DNA from: Geobacter sp. UBA698
Lineage (GTDB): Bacteria; Desulfobacterota; Desulfuromonadia; Geobacterales; Pseudopelobacteraceae
Length of the DNA stretch: 10,909 nucleotides
Reading direction: 5' to 3'
Assembly (NCBI GenBank): GCA_002298925.1
Contig: DBMM01000059.1
Coordinates: 1-10,909, forward strand
In this document: positions 1 through 6,510 of the stretch, one piece after another
Numbering within the stretch: the first letter of the stretch is position 1
Layout of the letters: every line of letters begins with the position of its first letter
Translations under genes and position numbers: made by a program
Notes under the pieces: model-generated
Told to the model about the DNA's origin: nothing
The model's database searches: none
The model's input: only the letters and a program-made list of their open reading frames with translations

Positions 1-135
1 ACGGAGTTGCCCGAGGATGCCCAGTTGATCGGCTATATCGCCTGCAAACTTGAAACTGTACTGTATGCCAAAAAGGGGTGGCGGATCGGCACCAGCTATA
101 CCCCGGGCAATCTTAAGCCTGAGCTTCACATGTGA
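1..135 (+). CDS. C-terminal 44 residues of an unrecognised protein (5' end outside window)
   Basis: Frame 1 is open from the first base to a TGA at 133-135. The encoded tail has a mixed, soluble composition and includes the stretch IGYIACKLETVLYAKKGW, which looks like the end of a folded domain rather than a chance frame. It ends GNLKPELHM. There is no membrane segment and no metal-binding motif in the visible part. I do not recognise the family and assign no function. The downstream amidohydrolase gene starts about 83 bases later on the same strand, with no clear terminator hairpin between them, so co-transcription is possible. A longer overlapping frame beginning at 50 is not convincing as protein. 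Confidence 0.55.
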   Translation, partial: TELPEDAQLIGYIACKLETVLYAKKGWRIGTSYTPGNLKPELHM

Positions 136-218
136 TAATGCATTTGTAGAGGCTGCAGGGTCATGCTTCCAAGTTGATACGGCATCGTGGAAGACCTCCC
201 GGCGGCTTGAGAAAATTC

Positions 219-1502
219 ATGGGGACCGCAATGTTCTTCAACCCGGATTCTTCCTTGGCAAATGCGGCGGCCTGCAGCCTGGTGCTCACCCTGAGCATCG
301 CACTGACCTCCTGCACACCTCTGTGGAACCGGGTCGGCGGAAACTTCACGGGGGCTCCCGCCGAGATGGCAGGATCCCTCTCCCCCGGCGCCCGGGAATT
401 GATCCGCAGGGCGTTCGAAGGAATCGAGCCAGGGAGCCTGGCCGATTTCCACGTTCACGTCTTCGGTGAAGGGCCCGGCGATGACGGCCCCTTCGTCAAT
501 CCCAGCGCCCGGTCGTTGCTTCACCCCTACCGGATGATGCAGTACCGGGTCTATCAGAGTGCATCGGGGATTCACAACGAAGGCCGGGTCAGCGAGCAGT
601 ATGTGGAGCGCCTCGTGGACCTCATCCGGCACATCGAAGGGCACGGTCGCTTCTTCATCTACGCCATGGACCGGCACTACCGGCCGGACGGTACCCCGGA
701 CCTTCAGGCAACGACGTTCTATGTTCCCAACGAATACGTTGTAGACCTGGCCGGGCGGAATCCGGAGCTGTTCGTGCCGGTCATCTCAGTTCACCCCTAC
801 CGGAAGGATGCCCTGACGGAGCTAGAACGGTGGGCTCACCAAGGGTGCCGGTATGTGAAGTGGCTCACAACCGCCCAGGGGATCGACCCCTCCAGCCCTC
901 TGACGGAGCCGTTCTACCGGACCATGAAGGAGCACGGCATGGTGCTCCTCGCCCACACCGGTGAGGAGCTGGCCCTGTTCACTGGAGAGAACGGCGAGCT
1001 CGGCAACCCGCTGCTGCTCCGCACCCCCCTCGACCAGGGGGTAACCGTCGTGGCGCTACACAGTGCCACCTACGGAAAGAACATCGACCTCGACAGCCCC
1101 GGCCGGCAAAAGGTGCCGAGCTTCGAACTCCTGCTCCGCCTCATGGACGACCCCCGCTACGCCACCCTCCTCTACGGCGACCTTGCCGGGGTTACCTTTT
1201 TCAACCACTCGGCCGAGGCACTCATGACGCTTCTGGTGCGGGATGACCTCCACCCCCGCCTCGTCAACGGAAGCGACTACCCCCTTCCGGCCATCAACTT
1301 TCTCGTCATGACTGGGAGGCTTGTCCGCCACGGTTTCATCACGGAAGAGGAACGGCGCTCTCTCGACGAGATATACGGCTTCAACCCGCTCCTGTTCGAT
1401 TTCGTTCTTAAGCGGACCTTGCGCCATCCGGCAACAGGCCGGCGCTTCCCGGTCACGGTCTTTCAAAACCCGCCGGCACTCCCCGCGCAACGCGGCAGAT
1501 AG
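219..1502 (+). CDS. Amidohydrolase-2-type metal-dependent hydrolase, predicted lipoprotein
   Basis: Predicted TIM-barrel hydrolase of the amidohydrolase superfamily. Numbered from the ATG at 219 (427 residues), the usual metal and catalytic residues are present in order: HxH in DFHVHVFG (H78, H80), Lys in YVKW (K214), His in LLAHTGEE (H246), His in VALHSATYG (H281) and Asp in NGSDYP (D353). This spacing fits the Amidohydro_2 group; the substrate cannot be told from sequence. The N-terminus has a hydrophobic stretch ending in LTSC, a lipobox with C32, so the protein is probably anchored to a membrane outside the cytoplasm. The start is uncertain. ATG 219 and ATG 231 both leave the signal peptide without a basic n-region, whereas an in-frame TTG at 174 would add several Arg and Lys residues. 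Confidence 0.82.
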   Translation: MGTAMFFNPDSSLANAAACSLVLTLSIALTSCTPLWNRVGGNFTGAPAEMAGSLSPGARELIRRAFEGIEPGSLADFHVHVFGEGPGDDGPFVNPSARSLLHPYRMMQYRVYQSASGIHNEGRVSEQYVERLVDLIRHIEGHGRFFIYAMDRHYRPDGTPDLQATTFYVPNEYVVDLAGRNPELFVPVISVHPYRKDALTELERWAHQGCRYVKWLTTAQGIDPSSPLTEPFYRTMKEHGMVLLAHTGEELALFTGENGELGNPLLLRTPLDQGVTVVALHSATYGKNIDLDSPGRQKVPSFELLLRLMDDPRYATLLYGDLAGVTFFNHSAEALMTLLVRDDLHPRLVNGSDYPLPAINFLVMTGRLVRHGFITEEERRSLDEIYGFNPLLFDFVLKRTLRHPATGRRFPVTVFQNPPALPAQRGR

Positions 1503-1587
1503 CCCGTTCCATGGCGTTTTTCTTTTCCCCCTTGACTGTACTTATTCATGGATATCCACTATTGCATCAGCCATCCGGGGGTGGTAA

Positions 1588-1740
1588 ACGAACGTGAACA
1601 TTATGGACCAGTACCACCCCTGCTGCAAGGCGGCGGATCATCCTCCCCTGAACAGGCGGATCACCAAGGAGGAGTTCAACGAGGCAGTAGCGATTGCGCA
1701 GGAAGAAGGGCTTTGGCGTCTGGACGGAATCACTATCTGA
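1588..1740 (+). pseudogene. Remnant C-terminus of a PflA-like radical SAM protein
   Basis: From 1588 the frame reads TNVNIMDQYHPCCKAAD, then NRRITKEEF, and ends EEGLWRLDGITI before a TGA at 1738-1740. From family knowledge, this closely resembles the last 45-50 residues of the putative pyruvate-formate-lyase-activating-enzyme-like radical SAM proteins, which end with an NIMxQYxPC motif and a helix of the type ITxEEFxEAxxxAxExGL. The rest of the roughly 300-residue protein, including its CxxxCxxC cluster motif, is missing: the frame is closed by TAA at 1585-1587 and the upstream DNA is not recognisable. A GTG at 1594 or ATG at 1603 could still start a short peptide. I read it as a deletion remnant rather than a gene. 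Confidence 0.6.
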
Positions 1741-1779
1741 CCCCTTCGGCACAGCCAAATCACCCCAGGAGACACGAAG

Positions 1780-2004
1780 ATGCCGATGCGAATTACCGTT
1801 CAGACCTATGCCGGTTACAAGGGGGATGAGAAACCGGTCTCGTTCTCGCGGGAAGGGCAGACCTTCCAGGTCAGGGAGATTGTCGATCGCTGGTACGACC
1901 CTGATCATAACTGTTTCAAGGTGCTCGCGGACGACGGCAGGACCTACCTGCTGCGACACGACATGAATGCCGATGGCTGGGAGCTGGTGGAGCTGAAAGC
2001 CTGA
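1780..2004 (+). CDS. Small conserved-looking soluble protein, 74 residues
   Basis: The ATG at 1780 is preceded by AGGAGA at 1767-1772 with a 7-base spacer, so the start is well supported. The product is charged and soluble, beginning MPMRITVQTYAGYKGDEKPV. It alternates beta-like segments around a central V-x-x-IVDRWYDPDH and ends with YLLRHDMNADGWELVEL. It has no signal peptide, membrane segment or Cys pair. It resembles short uncharacterised proteins of Geobacter-type genomes annotated only as cytoplasmic or hypothetical, and has some likeness to the DUF6504 style (a small beta-fold with a DRW motif); that family link is from memory and weak. The gene converges on the flavoprotein gene at 2119. 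No strong terminator is visible in the 114 bases between them. Confidence 0.78.
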   Translation: MPMRITVQTYAGYKGDEKPVSFSREGQTFQVREIVDRWYDPDHNCFKVLADDGRTYLLRHDMNADGWELVELKA

Positions 2005-2118
2005 AGAACGGTCTGCAGCACTCTGCTCCCGTATGCCCTGGACAATGGACTGCAGGTGATCGGTCAGGTGCGGTGCGCATGGTCACAGCTATGTCTAGCG
2101 GGTCTATATCCGGCCTTA

Positions 2119-3078
2119 TTACTCCATCCATTCATCCTGAAGGGCCCAGCCCAGGTTGCGCATTCTCTGCCCCGTAAGGTATTTGAAGACCGACATGGCG
2201 GCGACGGCCCCCTCACCGACCGATTTGGCTATCTGCCACGGCTCCCCGGTGATGTCGCCGGCGGCATAGACCCCGGCGACATTGGTGGCCATCTGGCGAT
2301 TGACGATGATGAACCCGTTATCGTCGAGTTTCATCTCGTACAATTCGCTCCCGGCTTTTCTCCGGGTAATGAATAGCCCCTCAACTGCCAGCCGCTTTCC
2401 GGCCACGACGACCGCCTCGAGGAGCCCCTTGCCTTCCGGTTCTTCCAGCTTTCCTTCCAGATAGGTGATGTCATTGGCCTCGATGATCTCGCTCGGCACC
2501 TGGTTCCTGAACTCCTCGGGCACCGGCCCCAGAAAATAGACCGTGTCGGTCAGTCTCCGCAGCAGGAAGGCGTCAAAGGGGTTACCGATGACCATGACCG
2601 CTTTCCCCTTGAACAGGGGCCCGTCGCACTCGGCGCAGTACGAGACCCCCTTGCCAAGAAAGTCCCGCTCGTTTTTCAGGCCGTATTCCTCCCTCAGCCC
2701 CAGCACTTCCAGCCCGGTCGCAACGATAACGGACTTGGGTCGGTAGGCTGCCTGACCTGTCCTGATCTCGAGGGCACCCTGCCGGAAGGAGAGTTCCTGG
2801 GCGGGCTCGAAGGGGTGCAGTTCGCCCCCCACCTTTGCCAGATGCTCCCGGAAGGCCCTGACGATGTCGGGTCCCCGTATGCCGGTGAGGCCCGGGTAGT
2901 TTTCGATGGCCTTGGCCAGGTTCATCAGTCCGCCCCCTTCCTCGGCGTCGAGCAGGACGTAATTGATGTCCATCAGGGAGGCATAGATGGCTGCCGCCAT
3001 GCCGGCGGCACCGGCGCCGATGATGACCAGTTCCAGCTCCGGGACGTTCCTTCTTGCCAGTCCATAGAACGTGCTCAT
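2119..3078 (-). CDS. Thioredoxin-reductase-like FAD flavoprotein with degenerate NAD(P)H domain
   Basis: A 319-residue class II pyridine-nucleotide-disulfide oxidoreductase homolog. The FAD domain is clear: IIGAGAAGMAAA (about 19-30), ENYPGL (59-64), and the C-terminal FAD motif GVYAAGDITGEPWQIAKSVGEG (about 269-290). The redox-active disulfide CAEC sits at 148-151, as in TrxB. The second nucleotide-binding domain is unusual. Where TrxB has GGGDSA and HRR motifs, this protein has VIGNPFDAF (about 163-171) and FLGPVPEEF, so NADPH binding may be lost and another electron donor used. The ATG overlaps the stop of the upstream amrS-like gene by ATGA, so the two are co-translated. A disulfide or Fe-S-linked redox partner role for AmrS is inference. 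Confidence 0.85.
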   Translation of the reverse strand: MSTFYGLARRNVPELELVIIGAGAAGMAAAIYASLMDINYVLLDAEEGGGLMNLAKAIENYPGLTGIRGPDIVRAFREHLAKVGGELHPFEPAQELSFRQGALEIRTGQAAYRPKSVIVATGLEVLGLREEYGLKNERDFLGKGVSYCAECDGPLFKGKAVMVIGNPFDAFLLRRLTDTVYFLGPVPEEFRNQVPSEIIEANDITYLEGKLEEPEGKGLLEAVVVAGKRLAVEGLFITRRKAGSELYEMKLDDNGFIIVNRQMATNVAGVYAAGDITGEPWQIAKSVGEGAVAAMSVFKYLTGQRMRNLGWALQDEWME

Positions 3079-4139
3079 AGGATGTACTCGGGGAAGGGGG
3101 TGGTATGGGTCTTGATCGGGATATCCGGTCCCCGGTAATGGCCGATCCTGTAGCCGCAGAAACGACAGCTCCCCATGACGATATGGTTTTCGCCGATGCC
3201 GAAACCAAGCCGGTCGATCAGAACCTTGTCGCAGCCCGGACAGACGGTGTTCTGGCCAGGGTGCCCCGGGACGTTGCCGATATAGACATGCCTGAGGCCG
3301 TTCTTGTGGCCGATCGCCTTGGCCCGTTCAAGGGTAGTCGTCGGAGTCGACGGCTCGCTCATCTTGTATTCGGGGTGATACCTGGTTACGTGCCAGGGAA
3401 TATCGGCATCCAGGTTTTCCACGATCCAACGTGAAAGCCCGTTCAACTGCTCATCCGAGTCGTTCCAGTTGGGGATGATGTTCGTGATGATCTCCAGATG
3501 CACCCCCGCCTGGTAGGCGGTCCGCGCATTTTCCAGAACATAGGATAGAACCGGAGTGCCGGTCAACCGTTGGTAGAAATCCTCGGTAAATCCCTTGATA
3601 TCCAGCCGGTAGGCGTCAATGTAATTGAGGAGTGTTTTCAGGGCAGGGGTATTGATCATCCCCGAGGTGACCATCACGGTCAAAACTCCCGCTTTTCTGG
3701 CCAGCTTGGCGGTATCCAGGACATACTCGAACCAGATGCTCGGCTCATTGTAGGTCCAGGCCAGGACTTCACACTGACGATCCTGGGCCATCCGGACGGC
3801 CGCCTCGGGTGAAAGCTCTTTCAGACCCTCCCCGCTCTCGGTTGCGCTGTGGTGGGAGATCTCCCAGTTGCAGCAGTGGAGGCAGCGCATGTTGCAGCCG
3901 AAGGTGCCGATGGAGAAAGCGGAGGCACCGGGGTAGAAGTGATTGAGGGGCTTCTTTTCGATCGGATCGATGGCGATGGAAACGACCTTGCCGTAGGTGA
4001 GCGCATAGAGAATTCCCTCCGCATTCTTTCGCACCCCACAAAAGCCCGTCTTCCCATCGGGAATGACGCAGTTGTGGGGGCACAGGTGACAGTGGACCAT
4101 CTTGTGGCTCAACTTTTCATAGAGTAACGCTTCTTTCAT
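3075..4139 (-). CDS. amrS: AmrS-type radical SAM enzyme (AmmeMemoRadiSam system)
   Basis: From the ATG at 4139 the protein has 354 residues, the normal size for this family. The radical SAM cluster motif is C82-NMR-C86-LH-C89 in TFGCNMRCLHCCNWEIS. A second set of cysteines lies at the N-terminus (C17, C20, C24, C34 in CHLCPHNC and GFCGVR), and a rubredoxin-like set lies near the C-terminus (C300, C303, C325, C328 in CPGC and CRFCGY). The family (COG1180) is PflA-related; its usual partners AmrA and AmrB (MEMO1-like) are not in this window, and the substrate is unknown. The frame is open up to a TTG at 4199, but MKEALLYEKL at 4139 matches the family start. It is followed directly by the flavoprotein gene with an ATGA overlap. 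Confidence 0.88.
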   Translation of the reverse strand: MKEALLYEKLSHKMVHCHLCPHNCVIPDGKTGFCGVRKNAEGILYALTYGKVVSIAIDPIEKKPLNHFYPGASAFSIGTFGCNMRCLHCCNWEISHHSATESGEGLKELSPEAAVRMAQDRQCEVLAWTYNEPSIWFEYVLDTAKLARKAGVLTVMVTSGMINTPALKTLLNYIDAYRLDIKGFTEDFYQRLTGTPVLSYVLENARTAYQAGVHLEIITNIIPNWNDSDEQLNGLSRWIVENLDADIPWHVTRYHPEYKMSEPSTPTTTLERAKAIGHKNGLRHVYIGNVPGHPGQNTVCPGCDKVLIDRLGFGIGENHIVMGSCRFCGYRIGHYRGPDIPIKTHTTPFPEYIL

Positions 4140-4213
4140 AGGATTACCCACGCAGTTTGAAAACAGGACAATTCCTTGAGGTATGCAGCCGCAGTTCAAA
4201 TGGTTTATTTTTT

Positions 4214-4242
4214 ATTTTCTCATCTAGTTTTGCATATGTCAA
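4214..4242 (-). promoter_or_regulatory. Predicted sigma-70 promoter for amrS and the flavoprotein gene
   Basis: On the minus strand there is a perfect -35 box TTGACA (4242-4237), a 17-base spacer and a weak -10 GAAAAT (4219-4214, four of six matches). This would start transcription about 70 bases upstream of the amrS ATG at 4139. The surrounding DNA is AT-rich compared with both flanking genes. The -10 is poor, so the call rests on the -35, the spacing and the position. Confidence 0.4.
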
Positions 4243-4313
4243 ACTGGTGAAACTGCTTTGTCCTCCCACTCTTTATTATGACCCAAATCGCGAAGCAGAC
4301 TGCCCTGGGCCAT
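4239..4313 (-). CDS. Possible short ORF (24 codons) after the Rieske gene, perhaps a truncated gene start
   Basis: 24 bases after the Rieske gene's TAG lies GAGGAGG, four bases before an ATG at 4313. The frame begins MAQGSLLRDLGHNKEW and stops at a TGA at 4241-4239, which lies inside the -35 box of the amrS promoter. The strong ribosome site in the operon direction and the sudden end suggest either a short peptide or the first codons of a gene that was cut off where the SUF block meets the AmrS block. I do not recognise the sequence. Confidence 0.3.
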   Translation of the reverse strand: MAQGSLLRDLGHNKEWEDKAVSPV

Positions 4314-4337
4314 GACGCCTCCTCGATCGTCGCACCT

Positions 4338-4658
4338 CTAATCGAAGCGGTTATCCCTGACCTGCACCATGCCCGCTTCGATGCGGACCGGGAAGGTCGC
4401 CACCGGCTCGTAGGCGGGTGGCGACATCGCCGCCCCGGTGACGAGGGAGAAACGCGCGCCGTGGCGGGGACAGGTGATCTCCAGTCCTTCGGTCTCACCA
4501 TCGGAAAGCGTTTCGGCCTCATGCGTGCACAAGTTCTCGATGACGTAGTAGTTGCAATCGATATTGAAAACTGCAACCGGCACGCCTTCTATATCCAAGG
4601 TGCGGCAGGTGTCGGGTGGAAACTCGGCTTGCGCGGCGATGGTTATCCAGTCGGACAT
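4338..4658 (-). CDS. Rieske-type [2Fe-2S] ferredoxin
   Basis: A small soluble Rieske ferredoxin of 106 residues. The two cluster-binding boxes are present: C44-T-H46 in ENLCTHE and C63-PR-H66 in CPRHGARFS. Two Cys and two His therefore ligate the [2Fe-2S] cluster. The following TGAAMSPPAYEPV segment is typical of NirD/ferredoxin-like single-domain Rieske proteins. The start at 4658 (MSDWITIAAQ) is fixed by GGGAGG at 4670-4665 with a 6-base spacer; the frame stays open to 4736 but upstream residues do not look like protein. As the last clear gene of the suf operon it is probably a client of the assembly machinery or an electron carrier for it. That role is inferred from position. Confidence 0.88.
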   Translation of the reverse strand: MSDWITIAAQAEFPPDTCRTLDIEGVPVAVFNIDCNYYVIENLCTHEAETLSDGETEGLEITCPRHGARFSLVTGAAMSPPAYEPVATFPVRIEAGMVQVRDNRFD

Positions 4659-4659
4659 G

Positions 4660-4758
4660 TCAGGCCTCCCGCCGGGCTGCCCACGCGAGCGTGGAAAGAA
4701 TGTGCTCTCCCTCCCGTCCGCCGCCTCGTCCATCATGTCTTGCGGCCAGGGCTTTCAT
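4660..4758 (-). CDS. Possible translationally coupled short ORF (32 codons) between sufU and the Rieske gene
   Basis: The ATG at 4758 shares ATGA with the sufU stop, and GGAGGA sits just upstream (inside sufU), so ribosomes leaving sufU could restart here. The frame begins MKALAARHDGRGGGREG, contains HILSTLAWAARR, and ends with TGA at 4662-4660, one base before the ATG of the Rieske gene. The product is small, basic and Gly/Arg-rich, and I do not recognise it. Its frame contains rare-looking AGA, CGA and GGA codons. It may be a true small protein, or a coupling ORF whose translation carries ribosomes to the Rieske start. It could also be chance sequence between two genes. Confidence 0.4.
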   Translation of the reverse strand: MKALAARHDGRGGGREGEHILSTLAWAARREA

Positions 4759-5213
4759 AAATTGTCCTCCGTACTCACGGTGCCGCTTTGGTCGTGCAAC
4801 GCGGCGCTCAGGGTGTGCCAGGCCAGCGTGGCGCACTTCACCCGGGCTGGAAATTCGCGCACGCCGCCGAGCATTTCTAGTTTGCCAAGCGCTGTAGCGG
4901 CTGGCGCTGCCTCACCGGTCACCAGGGCATGGAAACCGGCGAACAAGGCATAGGCCTCGGCTTCCGTTTTGCCCTTCAACGTTTCCGTCATGAGCGAGGC
5001 CGAGGCGGTGGAAATGGCGCAGCCTTCGCCTTCGAATCCCGCGTCGCAGATGACACCGTTATCAACCTTGAGATAGATCGTCAGCTTGTCACCGCACAAG
5101 GGGTTGTAACCCTCGGCACGATGATTGGCCTGTTCCAGCCTGCCGAAATTGCGCGGGCGGCGGCTGTGGTCGATGATGACCTCCTGATACAGGTCACGCA
5201 GGTTGGAGTTCAT
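4755..5213 (-). CDS. sufU: SufU-type sulfur acceptor / Fe-S assembly protein
   Basis: 152 residues from the ATG at 5213, which has GGAGGA just upstream; frame upstream of that ATG is C-rich linker, not protein. The Zn-ligand set known from Bacillus SufU is present: C40 and D42 in NPLCGDKL, C65 in GEGCAIS, and C127 in RVKCATLAWHTL. Length and the insertion after GCAISTASASLMTETLKGK separate SufU from IscU. In studied systems SufU takes persulfide sulfur from SufS by Zn-ligand swapping and passes it to SufBCD. It lies directly downstream of sufS, as expected for a SufS/SufU pair, and no sufE is seen. The stop overlaps a possible short ORF by ATGA. Confidence 0.92.
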   Translation of the reverse strand: MNSNLRDLYQEVIIDHSRRPRNFGRLEQANHRAEGYNPLCGDKLTIYLKVDNGVICDAGFEGEGCAISTASASLMTETLKGKTEAEAYALFAGFHALVTGEAAPAATALGKLEMLGGVREFPARVKCATLAWHTLSAALHDQSGTVSTEDNL

Positions 5214-5235
5214 GCTTCCTCCGTCGGGCCGCCCG

Positions 5236-5259
5236 CGCCCTTGGGGCGGGGGGTGGGGG
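5236..5259. other. Intercistronic hairpin and G-rich tract between sufS and sufU
   Basis: The 46-base gap between sufS and sufU contains a perfect 5-bp hairpin, CGCCC TTG GGGCG (5236-5248), which runs into a plus-strand G tract of the form G4-C-G6-T-G5 (5243-5259). In the operon transcript this is C-rich. It could affect mRNA processing or the sufS/sufU expression ratio, but no such role is shown. The strict four-tract G-quadruplex pattern is only partly met. Confidence 0.45.
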
Positions 5260-6510
5260 TCATGGAAACACCTCCCGTACTTTGGCCAGCGCAGCAAACA
5301 GCGCATCCACTTCCTGCCGCGTGTTGTACAGCGCGAACGAAGCGCGCACCGTAGCCGGAACGCCGAAGTGCGCCATCACCGGCATGGTGCAATGGTGGCC
5401 GCTGCGCACCGCCACGCCTTCGAGGTCGAGGATGGTGCCGACGTCGTGCGCATGCACGCCGTCGAGGACGAAGGAGAGAATGCTCGCCTTGTCGCGCGCA
5501 GTGCCGATCAGGCGCAGGCCGGGAATGGCCGCCGCCAACCCGGTGGCATAGGCGAGCAGTTCGTGCTCGTGGGCGGCAACATGTTCCAGTCCCAGCGCAT
5601 CAAGATAGTCGATGGCAGCGCCGAGCGCGATGCCGCCGGCGATGTTGGGCGTGCCGGCCTCGAATTTGTAGGGCAGGTCGTTGTAGGTGGTCTTGGCGAA
5701 GGTGACCAGCTTGATCATGTCGCCGCCGCCCTGCCAAGGCGGCATGGAGTCGAGCAGCGCTGCCTTGCCGTAGAGCACGCCGATGCCGGTGGGGCCGTAA
5801 AGCTTGTGCCCGGAGCAGGCGTAGAAATCGCAATCGAGATCCTGCATGTCCACCTTGAGATGCGGCACCGCCTGGGCGCCATCGACCAGCACTACCGCGT
5901 CGTTGGCATGCGCCAGGGCGATCAGGTGTTTGACCGGATTGATCGTTCCCAGCGCATTGGATACATGGGGCAGCGCGACCAGTTTGGTACGTCGGCCGAG
6001 CCTGTGCTCGAAGGCATCCAGCATCAACTCGCCGTGATCGTTGATCGGCGCCACCCGCAATACCGCACCGCTGCGTTCGCACAACAATTGCCAGGGCACG
6101 ATGTTGGAATGGTGTTCCATCGCCGTAATCAGAATTTCGTCGCCCGGTTGCAGGCGCTGACCGTAGCTCGCCGCCACCAGGTTGATGGCCTCGGTGGTGC
6201 CGCGCACAAACACGATCTCTTCGCGTCGGGCGGCATTGAAGAAGCTCTGGATATAGTCGCGTGCGGCTTCATAGGCTTCGGTGGCCTCCTGGCTCAGGCG
6301 ATGCAGGCCGCGGTGGATGTTGGCGTTGTACTCCATGTAGTAGCGCGTCTCGCAGTCGATGACACTGTGCGGTTTCTGGCTGGTGGCGGCGTTGTCGAGG
6401 TAGACCAGCGGCTTCTCATGCACGCTGCGGCCGAGGATGGGGAAGTCGCGCCGCAGCCGTTCCACGTCGAAGGCTGGCGCAGCTGGCGGAGTTGCGGATT
6501 CATTATTCAT
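5260..6510 (-). CDS. sufS: SufS cysteine desulfurase (group II, PLP-dependent)
   Basis: 416 residues, the normal size for SufS. PLP-binding Lys is K236 in SGHKLYGPTGIG; D210 (LVDGAQ) and H134 (EHHSN) are the usual cofactor contacts. The active-site Cys that carries the persulfide is C374 in RSGHHCTMPVM, on the short group II loop. The N-terminus FPILGRSV and YLDNAATSQKP are family hallmarks. The enzyme converts cysteine to alanine and gives the sulfur to SufU, whose gene follows 46 bases later. Its ATG overlaps the sufD stop by ATGA, so the two are translationally coupled. Catalytic residues appear intact. Confidence 0.95.
   Translation of the reverse strand: MNNESATPPAAPAFDVERLRRDFPILGRSVHEKPLVYLDNAATSQKPHSVIDCETRYYMEYNANIHRGLHRLSQEATEAYEAARDYIQSFFNAARREEIVFVRGTTEAINLVAASYGQRLQPGDEILITAMEHHSNIVPWQLLCERSGAVLRVAPINDHGELMLDAFEHRLGRRTKLVALPHVSNALGTINPVKHLIALAHANDAVVLVDGAQAVPHLKVDMQDLDCDFYACSGHKLYGPTGIGVLYGKAALLDSMPPWQGGGDMIKLVTFAKTTYNDLPYKFEAGTPNIAGGIALGAAIDYLDALGLEHVAAHEHELLAYATGLAAAIPGLRLIGTARDKASILSFVLDGVHAHDVGTILDLEGVAVRSGHHCTMPVMAHFGVPATVRASFALYNTRQEVDALFAALAKVREVFP

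Noticed and set aside
50..469. Open frame overlapping the first partial gene and the amidohydrolase start
   Set aside because: It is out of frame with both supported genes and has an Arg/Gly/Pro-rich shadow composition with no ribosome site.
1483..1495. CCGCG-CAA-CGCGG hairpin at the end of the amidohydrolase gene as a terminator
   Set aside because: It lies inside the coding sequence and the nearest T-run is more than 20 bases away, so it does not have the form of an intrinsic terminator.
1548..1829. Open frame across the radical SAM remnant and the start of the 74-residue gene
   Set aside because: The recognisable protein similarity is in a different frame (1588-1740), and the 74-residue gene has its own clear start.
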